Below, piece by piece: positions 1 through 7,703 of a stretch of 32,339 nt of DNA. Made by a program: the position numbers and the translations under genes. The DNA lies in the NCBI GenBank assembly GCA_017621035.1, contig JAGATY010000012.1, positions 1-32,339 on the forward strand. Direction: 5' to 3'. The notes under the pieces are model-generated. The model made no database searches. It was not told the origin of the DNA and saw nothing but the letters and a program-made list of their open reading frames with translations. The stretch's first letter is position 1, and each line of letters opens with the position of its first letter. This stretch comes from Bacteroides sp. Lineage in GTDB: Bacteria > Bacteroidota > Bacteroidia > Bacteroidales > Bacteroidaceae.

Positions 1-76
1 CATAATAATCCTTCAATACACTCAACTTGAATTGAAGGTCTAGTTTACGACGAGAACGTCGCTTCTTTTCTTCCAT
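1..76 (-). CDS. Partial N-terminus of a probable transposase orfA (IS3-like), cut by the window edge
   Basis: On the minus strand an ATG at position 76 opens a frame that runs without a stop to the window edge and gives 25 residues beginning MEEKKRRSRRKLDLQFK. The strongly basic start followed by an amphipathic segment resembles the N-terminal helix-turn-helix of Bacteroidetes IS3-type orfA proteins, which bind the ends of their own element. Upstream of the ATG, and so on the outer side of the element, lies an inverted repeat (80-111). Only a fragment is visible; it could instead belong to another small DNA-binding protein. The frame is clear, the family is a guess from composition. Confidence 0.4.
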   Translation of the reverse strand, partial: MEEKKRRSRRKLDLQFKLSVLKDYY

Positions 77-79
77 TTT

Positions 80-111
80 TTTACACGTTTTAATTGTTAA
101 ACACGTGTAAA
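80..111. repeat. Short inverted repeat next to the partial transposase-like gene
   Basis: TTTACACG at 80-87 is the exact reverse complement of CGTGTAAA at 104-111, with a 16-base A/T-rich loop. It lies immediately upstream of the partial orfA-like frame, where an insertion-sequence end or an operator would be expected. No target-site duplication can be checked because the other end is outside the window. Confidence 0.4.
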
Positions 112-211
112 GTAAATCTGTACTAAGTCATTGGGATTTGTGATTTTGGGAAAAAGATGAAGAGTTGAACGGGAATGAAGATTTTTATGTGAAAGAAAAG
201 AGAAAAATAGC

Positions 212-219
212 TATATTTG
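212..219 (+). promoter_or_regulatory. Candidate Bacteroidetes -7 box (TATATTTG)
   Basis: TATATTTG followed by CAG matches the Bacteroidetes -7 consensus TAnnTTTG. No clear TTG is seen at the expected upstream spacing, so the match is partial. If used, it would give the gene starting at 430 a leader of about 200 bases that contains the 11-bp repeat array. Confidence 0.4.
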
Positions 220-283
220 CAGACAGGAAAACTGAAAAGGAAGAAGTTGATGATACTTCCGAAAGTCACAAAAACAACCGAGA

Positions 284-327
284 CGTACCAACGCCGTATC
301 AACTCCGTACCAACGCCGTACCAAGGC
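284..327. repeat. 11-bp tandem repeat, four units
   Basis: Four consecutive 11-base units start at 284, 295, 306 and 317: CGTACCAACGC, CGTATCAACTC, CGTACCAACGC and CGTACCAAGGC. A decayed fifth unit follows. The array is in the 353-base stretch (77-429) between the partial transposase-like gene and the first complete gene; apart from it, the inverted repeat at 80-111 and the -7-like box at 212, I see nothing else there. Confidence 0.8.
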
Positions 328-429
328 CGTTCGCTTAGATACGGAGGAGACAGGGGGAGGGAATTTGGAGGGTAGTGAGTTGGCAAATAGATACAAATTG
401 CTTTTAACCTTTAAATTATAGTTTATTGT

Positions 430-1305
430 ATGAAACGAATAATCACATTATGCCTGCTGATATGGCTGGCGACCTTTGGAGCAATGGCGCAAAGAAAGAC
501 TCACGACATCAATGGTGTAGTTACTGACCAAAATCAGCAGCCGGTGATAGGTGCATTGGTTTCTGCAGAAGGAACTGATTTAACTACCTTAACCAACGAG
601 AAGGGTGAATTCGCTCTGAAAAGAGTACCCTTAGGAGTAAAGAAATTGATTATCCGTTCTGCAGCATTAGGAGTGCAGGAGATAGCAATTACCCCACCCA
701 CTCAAGAGGAGTTGAAAGCTCGCAGAAAAATCTTTGCTATAGTATCTGCCGGCGTTCACTTTAGTCGCTACACCAGATACGGTGGTAGTTTTATTCCCGG
801 TTATGAAGTGGGCGTCGGTGCTGAATTTCAGATTAACAAACGCTTTGCACTACGTCCCATGCTTCAGCTGAGTATGCGTGGCTCCAAATACACACACAGT
901 GAAGAAGGAATAGATTACAAGGAAACTTGGAAGCCTCTGTTTGTAGATTTTACTGTCAATTGTGTGCATCGTGTCAAGTTTTTGAATGAAACCAATCTAT
1001 TATTTTCTTATGGCCCGGCAGTATCGGTAGGTGTGGCCGGTAAGGTTTCATGGGAAACAAATGGAAATAAAATAGAACACAACATATTCACAAAAACAGA
1101 GGGTAACGATTCTGGGGACAAAGAACAATACATGCTTCCTGTAAACTTTGGATTAGCCTATGGGGTGGCTGTTGAGTACAAACAAATGACGGTTGGTATC
1201 AGTGGAAAGAATATGTTTTTGTTTTCTGATTCATACGGTATGGACGCTAATGACACCCATGAGCATAACTGGGTGCTAGGGATTAACACAAGTTATCGTT
1301 TCTAG
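430..1305 (+). CDS. Outer-membrane beta-barrel protein with N-terminal CarboxypepD_reg-like domain
   Basis: A 291-residue exported protein. Residues 1-20 form a signal peptide (basic MKR, hydrophobic core, AMAQ cleavage region). Residues about 25-85 look like a carboxypeptidase-regulatory-like Ig fold: NGVVTDQNQQPVIGALV, then a TNEKGEF turn, as in the N-terminal extension of many Bacteroidetes outer-membrane proteins. From about residue 95 the sequence alternates aromatic and polar residues in strand-like blocks and ends in YRF, the aromatic terminus typical of BAM-inserted barrels. No plug or TonB box is seen, so it is not a SusC-type transporter. Ligand and function are unknown. The next gene has its own promoter, so it is probably transcribed alone. 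Confidence 0.75.
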   Translation: MKRIITLCLLIWLATFGAMAQRKTHDINGVVTDQNQQPVIGALVSAEGTDLTTLTNEKGEFALKRVPLGVKKLIIRSAALGVQEIAITPPTQEELKARRKIFAIVSAGVHFSRYTRYGGSFIPGYEVGVGAEFQINKRFALRPMLQLSMRGSKYTHSEEGIDYKETWKPLFVDFTVNCVHRVKFLNETNLLFSYGPAVSVGVAGKVSWETNGNKIEHNIFTKTEGNDSGDKEQYMLPVNFGLAYGVAVEYKQMTVGISGKNMFLFSDSYGMDANDTHEHNWVLGINTSYRF

Positions 1306-1332
1306 AAGAAGTTAGATTTTAGCATCCACCTG

Positions 1333-1363
1333 TTGGAGTTTTCGATTCTTTCTCCTACTTTTG
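1333..1363 (+). promoter_or_regulatory. Bacteroidetes-type promoter (TTG-N20-TACTTTTG) for the M48 protease
   Basis: TTG at 1333-1335 and TACTTTTG at 1356-1363 are separated by 20 bases, the usual -33/-7 arrangement of the Bacteroidetes primary sigma factor. The -7 box overlaps an in-frame ATG at 1361, which argues that the real start of the following gene is the ATG at 1388. Confidence 0.7.
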
Positions 1364-1387
1364 CCTACCCATAATTATCTCAACAAC

Positions 1388-2179
1388 ATGAAAAAAGTAT
1401 TCATACCTTTGCTTTCACTGCTATTGATGTTGGCAGGATGTAGTTCTGTCCCGGTGACAGGACGGAAACAGATTTTGTTGGTATCCGATCAAGAGGTGTT
1501 GGCCTCCAGCCTTACGCAATACAACGACTATATGAAGTCGGCTCCAAAATCTTCCCAAAAGACACAATCAGCCATGGTTACCCGCGTTGGTAAGAAGATA
1601 GCAGCAGCTACCGAAGCGTATCTGCGTGCGAACGGTTTGGCATCGGAAATCAGCAATTTCTCCTGGGAGTTCAATTTGGTGAAAGATGATCAGGTGAATG
1701 CTTTTTGCATGCCCGGCGGTAAGATTGTGGTGTATGAAGGTTTGATGAAACTCGTCTCCTCTGACGATGAGCTAGCCGTAGTGATTGGTCACGAAGTGGC
1801 ACACGCTGTAGCCAAGCATAGTAATGAACGGATGAGCCAACAGATGCTTACACAATATGGTGCCAAGATTCTCTCGCAAAGCCTCTCGCAAAAGAGTAGT
1901 GCCATACAGGCTGTGGCCAATCAGGTGTATGGTATCGGTGCACAATATGGTGTCACCTTGCCTTTCTCTCGCAAGCATGAGACTGAAGCCGATTACATGG
2001 GGCTAATATTCATGTGCATGGCGGGTTACAATCCGGACGTAGCTATCAACTTTTGGCAAAAGATGTCAGCAGGAAGTACTTCTAAGGTTCCGGAAATAAT
2101 GAGCACGCACCCCAGTGACGCCCGCCGCATCAGTGACATTCAGCAGGCATTACCGGCAATCAAAGCCAAATACAAATAA
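1388..2179 (+). CDS. M48-family zinc metalloprotease, lipoprotein (BepA/LoiP-like)
   Basis: A 263-residue lipoprotein peptidase. The signal peptide ends in a lipobox with Cys18 (LAGC). The zinc site is HEVAH (His135, Glu136, His139), with the third ligand probably Glu198 in HETEAD, as in M48 enzymes. The protein has no membrane helices beyond the signal, so it is the short periplasmic type (E. coli BepA/YfgC and LoiP/YggG are relatives) that acts in quality control of envelope proteins. An upstream in-frame ATG at 1361 lies within the -7 promoter box; starting at 1388 (MKKVFIPLL) gives a proper lipoprotein signal. A glycine-zipper lipoprotein follows after 17 bases, suggesting one envelope-maintenance operon. 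Confidence 0.9.
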   Translation: MKKVFIPLLSLLLMLAGCSSVPVTGRKQILLVSDQEVLASSLTQYNDYMKSAPKSSQKTQSAMVTRVGKKIAAATEAYLRANGLASEISNFSWEFNLVKDDQVNAFCMPGGKIVVYEGLMKLVSSDDELAVVIGHEVAHAVAKHSNERMSQQMLTQYGAKILSQSLSQKSSAIQAVANQVYGIGAQYGVTLPFSRKHETEADYMGLIFMCMAGYNPDVAINFWQKMSAGSTSKVPEIMSTHPSDARRISDIQQALPAIKAKYK

Positions 2180-2196
2180 CTCATAACCAAGAACGG

Positions 2197-2841
2197 ATGA
2201 AATCTTTTCTCATTACAGCCATACTCATATTGCTACTCTTCAGTAGTTGTATCACTAGCAATCAAACACTGGGGAGTGGTGACCCTACAGCAACTATGGC
2301 CGGTGCTTCCATCGGTGGTAATCTTGGAGGTGCCATCGGTGGATTGATTGGTGAAGGAAACCGAGGTCCAAGAGGTGCTTTCAGAGGTTCAGCCATCGGA
2401 AGCATTATAGGAACCATTGCCGGAGCAGCTATTGGTAACGCTGTCACTGCTCCTAAGGCAGAACAAAACGAAGTGATTCCTTCCACAGCCAACAGTCACG
2501 ATGGATTACGCATCCGTAACATCCGATTCATCGACACCGACCGCAACCACATCATCTCTTCCGGTGAAAGTTGTAAAGTAATCTTCGAGATTATGAATGA
2601 AGGGACAGAGACAGCCTACAACATTGTACCCGTGGTGGAAGCTATCGGAACCAAACGACTCTACATTTCTCCCTCTGTGGTTATCGAACAGTTAGCTCCT
2701 GGCGATGGCGTGAAATACACTGCCAACATCAATGCCGGCAACCGCATGAAGAATGGTGAAATCACCATTCACGTTGCCGTTGCTGACGATTACGGTCAAG
2801 AATATGTTTGGCAAGAATTCAACTTGCAGACGGAGAGATAA
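2197..2841 (+). CDS. Glycine-zipper lipoprotein with CARDB-like C-terminal domain
   Basis: A 214-residue predicted lipoprotein: hydrophobic signal then Cys18 (LLFSSC). Residues about 28-88 are a glycine zipper rich in GGxxGG and AIGxxxG spacing (GGNLGGAIGGLIGEG, then AIGSIIGTIAGAAIG), which usually packs as a membrane-inserted helical hairpin. Residues about 100-214 resemble a CARDB/Ig-like domain: LRIRNIRFIDTDRN, SSGESCKVIFEIMNEG and a strand-rich end. Located 17 bases after the M48 protease and directly before the pseudouridine synthase, probably co-transcribed. Function unknown; pairing with an M48 lipoprotein suggests an outer-membrane role. Confidence 0.75.
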   Translation: MKSFLITAILILLLFSSCITSNQTLGSGDPTATMAGASIGGNLGGAIGGLIGEGNRGPRGAFRGSAIGSIIGTIAGAAIGNAVTAPKAEQNEVIPSTANSHDGLRIRNIRFIDTDRNHIISSGESCKVIFEIMNEGTETAYNIVPVVEAIGTKRLYISPSVVIEQLAPGDGVKYTANINAGNRMKNGEITIHVAVADDYGQEYVWQEFNLQTER

Positions 2842-2865
2842 CAACCCTTGATTTCCTTCTCGCTT

Positions 2866-4491
2866 ATGTTCCATCCCCTTACCGGAGAGATTGTTAGGCA
2901 ATTGCCACAAACTTTCACCTATCCATTTTGCTACACACCCCATCCGTTGTGCATTCATGCAGCCAAGCAGGTACAAGAGTACCTTGTACAACAAAAAGAG
3001 TGGCAAGAAGAATTAAGCAGGGGAAAGATGTTCGGTGTACTGATTGTACAGACGCAAAAGGGCGAGGTAGGTTACTTAGCTGCCTTCTCCGGCATCCTAG
3101 CCGGCAAGAATTTGCACGCTTTTTTTGTGCCACCGGTTTACGATTTATTGCAACCGGACGGTTTTTTCAAGCTAGAAGAGGAGCAAATCAGTGCCATCAA
3201 CCGCCGCATCCAAGCATTGGAGCTACACAGCACCTATTTGTCCTTGCAAGAAACTGTAAAAAGGTTGGAAACAGAGATGATAGAGGCTCTTTCTGACCTC
3301 AAGCAGCAAATGAAGATAGCCAAAGAGAAGCGGGAAACTGTAAGAAAGTCAGGAAGCCTCACTTCTGATGAAACTAAAGCACTCATCCGTGAGAGTCAGT
3401 TCCAAAAAGCCGAGTATAAACGGCAAGAAAGAGCCTGGAGAGAGCAATTAGAGCTGGCAAAAAAGAACCTCAATGACTACGAAACTGAGATTCTGCAGCT
3501 AAAAACTGAGCGAAAAGAGCGCTCTGCTACCTTGCAGCATCAACTTTTTGAGCAGTTCGTCCTGCTAAATGCCAACAGTGAACGCCGGAGCCTTTGTGAC
3601 ATCTTTATCAACACTCCTTCCCAAACGCCTCCGGCCGGTGCCGGTGAGTGTGCTGCCCCAAAGTTACTACAGTATGCCTACCTGCATCAGCTGAAACCCA
3701 TCGCTATGGCCGAATTCTGGTGGGGTGCTTCTCCTAAAGGTGAGATTCGTCATCACGGACACTTCTACCCTGCCTGCAAAGGCAAGTGTGGTCCTATCCT
3801 TGCCCACATGCTGCAGGGGCTTACGGTAGAAAAGAACCCACTGGCTACACAGCAACAACAAATGGTGGAACAGCTAAAAATCGTTTATGAAGACGAGTAC
3901 CTACTATTGGTAAACAAACCGGCAGGTATGCTGACTGTTCCGGGTAAAGAAAATGATATTCCCTCAGTCTACTCCCTCCTTCGCCACCAATATCCTGAAG
4001 CAGAAGAGCCAATGATTGTTCATCGCCTAGACATGGACACCTCCGGGCTGCTACTTATTGCCAAAAAGAGATGGATTCACAAAGCTTTGCAAGAGCAATT
4101 TGTCAATCACACCGTGCGTAAACGTTATGTGGCTCTGCTTTGCGGAGTTCCCAAACAGCTGACCGGGGAAATATCCCTACCTCTCTGCCCTAACGTATGG
4201 GATCGCCCTCATCAAATGGTCTCTTTTCAGCACGGGAAGCCTGCTGTGACTGAATTTCAAGTACTTTCCATCCAAGATGAGTACACTCGCATTGCCTTCT
4301 ATCCCCAAACCGGACGTACCCATCAGTTACGCCTTCACGCTGCCCACCCTGACGGACTGGGTTGTCCTATCCGAGGCGATATTCTTTACGGTCGCCGGGA
4401 AGAGCGTCTTTATCTTCATGCCGAATGGCTTTCTTTTATACACCCCGCCACAGGTAATCGACTGGAGTTTACCCAGGAAGCTGATTTTTGA
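2866..4491 (+). CDS. RluA-family RNA pseudouridine synthase with long N-terminal coiled-coil extension
   Basis: A 541-residue protein whose C-terminal third is an RluA-type pseudouridine synthase, converting specific uridines in rRNA or tRNA to pseudouridine. The catalytic motif HRLDMDTSG has the nucleophile Asp389; KPAGMLTVPG precedes it and a PQTGRTHQLRLHAA block follows. Residues about 125-225 are a long charged coiled coil, and residues 1-120 are an uncharacterised domain, making it much longer than E. coli RluA (about 220 residues). An upstream TTG at 2848 is in frame, but ATG at 2866 (MFHPLTGE) is preferred. The 3' end overlaps the convergent ECF ATPase gene by 23 bases. Target site unknown. 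Confidence 0.85.
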   Translation: MFHPLTGEIVRQLPQTFTYPFCYTPHPLCIHAAKQVQEYLVQQKEWQEELSRGKMFGVLIVQTQKGEVGYLAAFSGILAGKNLHAFFVPPVYDLLQPDGFFKLEEEQISAINRRIQALELHSTYLSLQETVKRLETEMIEALSDLKQQMKIAKEKRETVRKSGSLTSDETKALIRESQFQKAEYKRQERAWREQLELAKKNLNDYETEILQLKTERKERSATLQHQLFEQFVLLNANSERRSLCDIFINTPSQTPPAGAGECAAPKLLQYAYLHQLKPIAMAEFWWGASPKGEIRHHGHFYPACKGKCGPILAHMLQGLTVEKNPLATQQQQMVEQLKIVYEDEYLLLVNKPAGMLTVPGKENDIPSVYSLLRHQYPEAEEPMIVHRLDMDTSGLLLIAKKRWIHKALQEQFVNHTVRKRYVALLCGVPKQLTGEISLPLCPNVWDRPHQMVSFQHGKPAVTEFQVLSIQDEYTRIAFYPQTGRTHQLRLHAAHPDGLGCPIRGDILYGRREERLYLHAEWLSFIHPATGNRLEFTQEADF

Positions 4492-5152
4492 CCACTTTAC
4501 AATCACTTTGCAAGCATCCCTCCTCCAAATAAATAATCCGAGAACAGAGACGATGGGCTAAGGAGAGGTCATGCGTTGCAATGAGACAAGTGGTAGGCAG
4601 AGAAGCTACAATCTGAATGAAACATTCACGTGCTTCAGCATCCAATCCGGTAGCAGGTTCGTCCATTACCCACACTTCAGGTTGCATAGCCCACACACCG
4701 GCAATGGCTACCATCCGTTTTTGTCCACCGGAGAGACGATGACAAGCTCTATTGCGCAACGCTTCACTACCCACAGTATGCAAAGCCTCGGTCACACGCC
4801 TTTCAACCTCATCTTCCGGCAACTGCATGTTACGAGGTCCAAAAGCAACATCCTCTTCTACGGTAGGCATAAATAGCTGGTCATCTGCATTTTGAAACAA
4901 CATGCCCACTTTAGTCCTTACCTCTCGAAGAGTACTTTTCATAACCTCCATCTCCCCTACTCTCACCACACCTTTATTGGGCAACAGCAATCCATTACAG
5001 TGAAGCAAAAGAGTAGATTTCCCTGCTCCGTTGCTACCCATAAGGGCTACCTTCTCACCGGGGCAGATGCTGAAACTGACATCGCGCAATGCCTCAGTAC
5101 CGTCGGGATATGTGAAAGAAACATGGCTGAAAGTTAAGGTTGTAGCAGGCAT
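4469..5152 (-). CDS. cbiO: ECF transporter ATPase (CbiO/NikO type), probable nickel uptake
   Basis: A 227-residue ABC ATPase that powers the ECF-type nickel/cobalt importer. The Walker A motif is GSNGAGKST (residues 39-47), the Q-loop lies in MLFQNADDQLF, the signature is LSGGQ and Walker B is VWVMDEP, followed by the H-loop in ATHDLSLAH. DDQLF after the Q-loop is typical of the CbiO/EcfA group. It is the last gene of the urease/nickel cluster, 20 bases after the T component. Substrate assignment to nickel rests on context; cobalt homologues share the same motifs. No terminator is seen: the gene ends inside the convergent pseudouridine synthase gene. Confidence 0.88.
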   Translation of the reverse strand: MPATTLTFSHVSFTYPDGTEALRDVSFSICPGEKVALMGSNGAGKSTLLLHCNGLLLPNKGVVRVGEMEVMKSTLREVRTKVGMLFQNADDQLFMPTVEEDVAFGPRNMQLPEDEVERRVTEALHTVGSEALRNRACHRLSGGQKRMVAIAGVWAMQPEVWVMDEPATGLDAEARECFIQIVASLPTTCLIATHDLSLAHRLCSRIIYLEEGCLQSDCKVVKNQLPG

Positions 5153-5172
5153 AATGATAAGGAATTAAAGAT

Positions 5173-5817
5173 TTAGAAGGATGATTGTTTGCAAACAGTG
5201 AAATCTTCTCCGCGAGCCAGCATAGCCTGATGGACACGAGTGGCACGATCCAAGGAACGTAACAATAGCTGACCAACCAATATAGTCCAGAGTCTCACAG
5301 ATAATCGGCGTCGTCCGTATCCTCTGGCCATCACCGCGCGATGCATAGTCAGCATCTCGGTCAATAGTAGAGAAAGGTATCGGTAAATCAGCAACAGTTG
5401 CAAAGTAAGGAGTCGGGGAACCTTCAGTCTCTCCAGCGCATTACAGAGTGGTCGGAATCCGGTGGTCTCTATCAGCAGTAGAATGGTCTGCAACGACAAC
5501 ACAGCCCGTAGCAGAATACCTGCAACCTCCCTCATCGGACTGAAAAGAGCCACCAAACCGGCAAAAGGTAACGCCCAAAGTGAGAGACAGAAGAGTCTTC
5601 GGTAATTTACGTGTGCCCAAAAGGCTACAACAGCCGGCAATAGCAGTACCAGAAGGAACATCTGTGTTTGGTGTAAGGGTAGTGAGAGCACTCCACACAA
5701 GAATGTCAGTGCCAACAGTAGCTTCCATCGCCCATCCATCCGATGAACTGGACTTGCCGTAGCCGATACTTGTTCCAATCGTTCCAACTGCCAGATGGCT
5801 TTCTCCAATCTATTCAT
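5173..5817 (-). CDS. cbiQ: ECF transporter T component (CbiQ/NikQ family)
   Basis: A 214-residue integral membrane protein with several hydrophobic helices between residues 25 and 130 and a cytoplasmic coupling region near the C-terminus. Two ARG motifs are seen (VMARGYG and MLARGED), the hallmark of ECF T components, where they dock onto the ATPase. It starts 4 bases after the S-component stop and ends 20 bases before the ATPase, so the three are surely one transcript. Residues 1-20 (MNRLEKAIWQLERLE) form an amphipathic leader. Nickel rather than cobalt is inferred from the adjacent urease genes. Confidence 0.85.
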   Translation of the reverse strand: MNRLEKAIWQLERLEQVSATASPVHRMDGRWKLLLALTFLCGVLSLPLHQTQMFLLVLLLPAVVAFWAHVNYRRLFCLSLWALPFAGLVALFSPMREVAGILLRAVLSLQTILLLIETTGFRPLCNALERLKVPRLLTLQLLLIYRYLSLLLTEMLTMHRAVMARGYGRRRLSVRLWTILVGQLLLRSLDRATRVHQAMLARGEDFTVCKQSSF

Positions 5818-5821
5818 TCTT

Positions 5822-6610
5822 TCATCCTCCTTTCGCTTTCAAGATAGACCATTCCAGTCCGTCTGGCAGCGCCGAAGCCCAAAGCCACGCCACTGTTACC
5901 ACCAATACAGAGAAAGCCACCCCCAACCAGAGCATCCGAGAGGAAGAAGCCGAGTTTTGTTGTGATACAATACCCTCCGTCAGCATTTCCGGACGCATTC
6001 GGCGGACAAATAACAACACTCCTGCCGTAGCCAGTCCTTCTCCTATCCCAATAGGAAGATGAATCAGTAACATGAAACGAAGAAAGGGAAGAAATGGCAA
6101 AGAAGCCACTCCCGACACAGACGTTTCCAACGTCACCATCAGTGCTCCCACCTCTAGACCAATCACACACGCCAGCAAAGAAGCTATTGTCAGACGAGTA
6201 GCCGACAACATCTTTCCTGCTATCGGGCGAAACAGCAGTGGATAGGCCAACAGACAGCTGCAAGCCGCCATGTTGAATATGTTACATCCCAGTGCCATCA
6301 GCCCGCCATCGGCAAACAGCAGACATTGCACCAGCAAGACCGACGTGAGTACCAAGAATCCCGTCCATGGCCCCAACAAAGCGGCTAATAGGATGCCTCC
6401 AATAAGATGACCACTGGAACCTGTTCCGGGAATGGTGAAGTTCAGCATCTGAGCAGCCAGCACAAAGGCACCGGTAACGCCCATCAGCGGAACAATCCCC
6501 TCTTGCCCGCTCTTCCGGGTCTGACGAACGGCTACAGCTAAGAGTGAAGCCGACACTCCCCCCATTGTTCCTGCAACAGAGGGAGTGATAAGCAAATCTG
6601 CCATGTGCAT
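5822..6610 (-). CDS. cbiM: ECF transporter substrate-binding subunit CbiM/NikM fused to a PDGLE (NikN-like) tail
   Basis: A 262-residue membrane protein that captures Ni2+ or Co2+. The start is set by MHMADLL: CbiM/NikM proteins begin Met-His, and the amino terminus with His2 forms part of the metal site. An upstream in-frame ATG at 6784 would bury this and lies within the urea channel gene. The helical core (residues about 1-200) is followed by a final helix and ALPDGLEW, the PDGLE domain that in other bacteria is a separate NikN subunit; this is therefore a NikMN fusion. It begins 4 bases after the urea-channel stop codon, and the T and A components follow. Nickel is the likely substrate from the urease context. 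Confidence 0.87.
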   Translation of the reverse strand: MHMADLLITPSVAGTMGGVSASLLAVAVRQTRKSGQEGIVPLMGVTGAFVLAAQMLNFTIPGTGSSGHLIGGILLAALLGPWTGFLVLTSVLLVQCLLFADGGLMALGCNIFNMAACSCLLAYPLLFRPIAGKMLSATRLTIASLLACVIGLEVGALMVTLETSVSGVASLPFLPFLRFMLLIHLPIGIGEGLATAGVLLFVRRMRPEMLTEGIVSQQNSASSSRMLWLGVAFSVLVVTVAWLWASALPDGLEWSILKAKGG

Positions 6611-6614
6611 AACA

Positions 6615-7631
6615 TTACGATTTAGTAGACAAAACATCTTTCTTTTCTCGCCATTGGGGCAGATGCCAGTGAGTATGGTCTGCCTCAGTCGGTCCAAACT
6701 TATACATCGGCAAGAGGAACAACCAAGTGGCCAAACAGAACGGCATGGTAAGTGTGTGTAACGACAATGGTGCCAGCAAAGCATCCAAAGAAGCTTGAAT
6801 AAAGACAGTTGTCACTGTGGCCAATATTGCCCAAATAAAGCTCTTACGGTTCATTGGATAGAAAACGCTGCCCAACGCAATCGCTGTAAGAACAGGACTG
6901 AAGCCATACAAGCCCTCAGCAATATCGGTTTCGGGAGCACCATAGAGCCATGCTATCGCTATACCGATGGCTGAGCCCAAAGCTGCCCACATTGCCGCGG
7001 GACGATTGCTTATCAGTAGTCCAACAAGGAAACATAGACCGGCCATCCACGAGTTGAGTAGAAAGACCTGCCCTATTCCTTTCAACCAATAGACCCATAG
7101 CGAAGAGAAACTTAGTGATACAACACTCTGCGAGGCTGTCGATGTGGCAACTTCCTCTGTCACCATGCCACTGAAACGAAATGATGCAGCCACATATATC
7201 CATGTCAGCAAAATGAAGGGCAAGGTCAGAGAATTTATCTTCCACGGTTTCAGCATGCGGTTCAGTCCGGTACGAAGCCAGCAGGTGGATGCCGAACAAA
7301 GAACCAGTGCCACCCACATTTCCGGTCTGTTTCCTAAGAATGTGGGCAATGCACAACCAACCAAGATGCCATTGAATCCCCACAACCCCTCTTCCCCTTC
7401 AGAAATCGGTTCGGGAAGAAGATAGCCCGCCCATGTAGCAGATAACAGCCCCACTACGGCTCCCCATGCCACAACAGGCATTCCCTCTTGGTAAGCTCCA
7501 AGGAAGATGCCCAACAAAAAAAGCAGACCTGTCCACGCATTGCCTTGAAGCATCACCTGTGATGTTCCTTTCAGCAGAGAACGTACCGGCTGTACCGCAC
7601 AGCCCAATCGAACAATGTTTTTATCAATCAT
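6615..7631 (-). CDS. Urea transporter (UT/SLC14 family channel)
   Basis: A 338-residue membrane protein of the UT urea channel family, which lets urea move down its gradient to cytoplasmic urease. Two homologous halves are visible; each has a family-type motif (SLTLPF and TLTMPF, matching the LPxxTxPF region), and the repeated ISEGEEGLWGFNGILVG and IAEGLYGFSPVLTAI segments precede them. About ten hydrophobic segments fit the fold. It lies 72 bases after ureD and 4 bases before the ECF S component, on the same strand, so urea and metal uptake appear co-transcribed with urease. No pH-gated UreI-type channel is present. Confidence 0.9.
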   Translation of the reverse strand: MIDKNIVRLGCAVQPVRSLLKGTSQVMLQGNAWTGLLFLLGIFLGAYQEGMPVVAWGAVVGLLSATWAGYLLPEPISEGEEGLWGFNGILVGCALPTFLGNRPEMWVALVLCSASTCWLRTGLNRMLKPWKINSLTLPFILLTWIYVAASFRFSGMVTEEVATSTASQSVVSLSFSSLWVYWLKGIGQVFLLNSWMAGLCFLVGLLISNRPAAMWAALGSAIGIAIAWLYGAPETDIAEGLYGFSPVLTAIALGSVFYPMNRKSFIWAILATVTTVFIQASLDALLAPLSLHTLTMPFCLATWLFLLPMYKFGPTEADHTHWHLPQWREKKDVLSTKS

Positions 7632-7672
7632 AAGGTTAGTTTTTGATGGTTAATGATGCAAGTCCCGCCGAA

Positions 7673-7700
7673 GCAAAACTCGGTAGTTATAGCAAAACTC
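7673..7700. repeat. Degenerate copy of the 21-bp repeat family, just downstream of ureD
   Basis: On the minus strand this reads GAGTTTTGCTATAACTACC then GAGTTTTGC. It resembles the repeat family in ureD and at 17.4 kb (GAGGGTTTTGAGCGTAACACC) with losses. It begins three bases after the ureD stop codon. Confidence 0.45.
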
Positions 7701-7703
7701 TCC

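Noticed and set aside
1361-1387. Earlier start for the M48 protease
   Set aside because: The codon overlaps the -7 promoter box; the later ATG gives a proper lipoprotein signal.
6611-6784. Earlier start for the nickel ECF S component
   Set aside because: It overlaps the urea channel gene and removes the Met-His metal-binding N-terminus.
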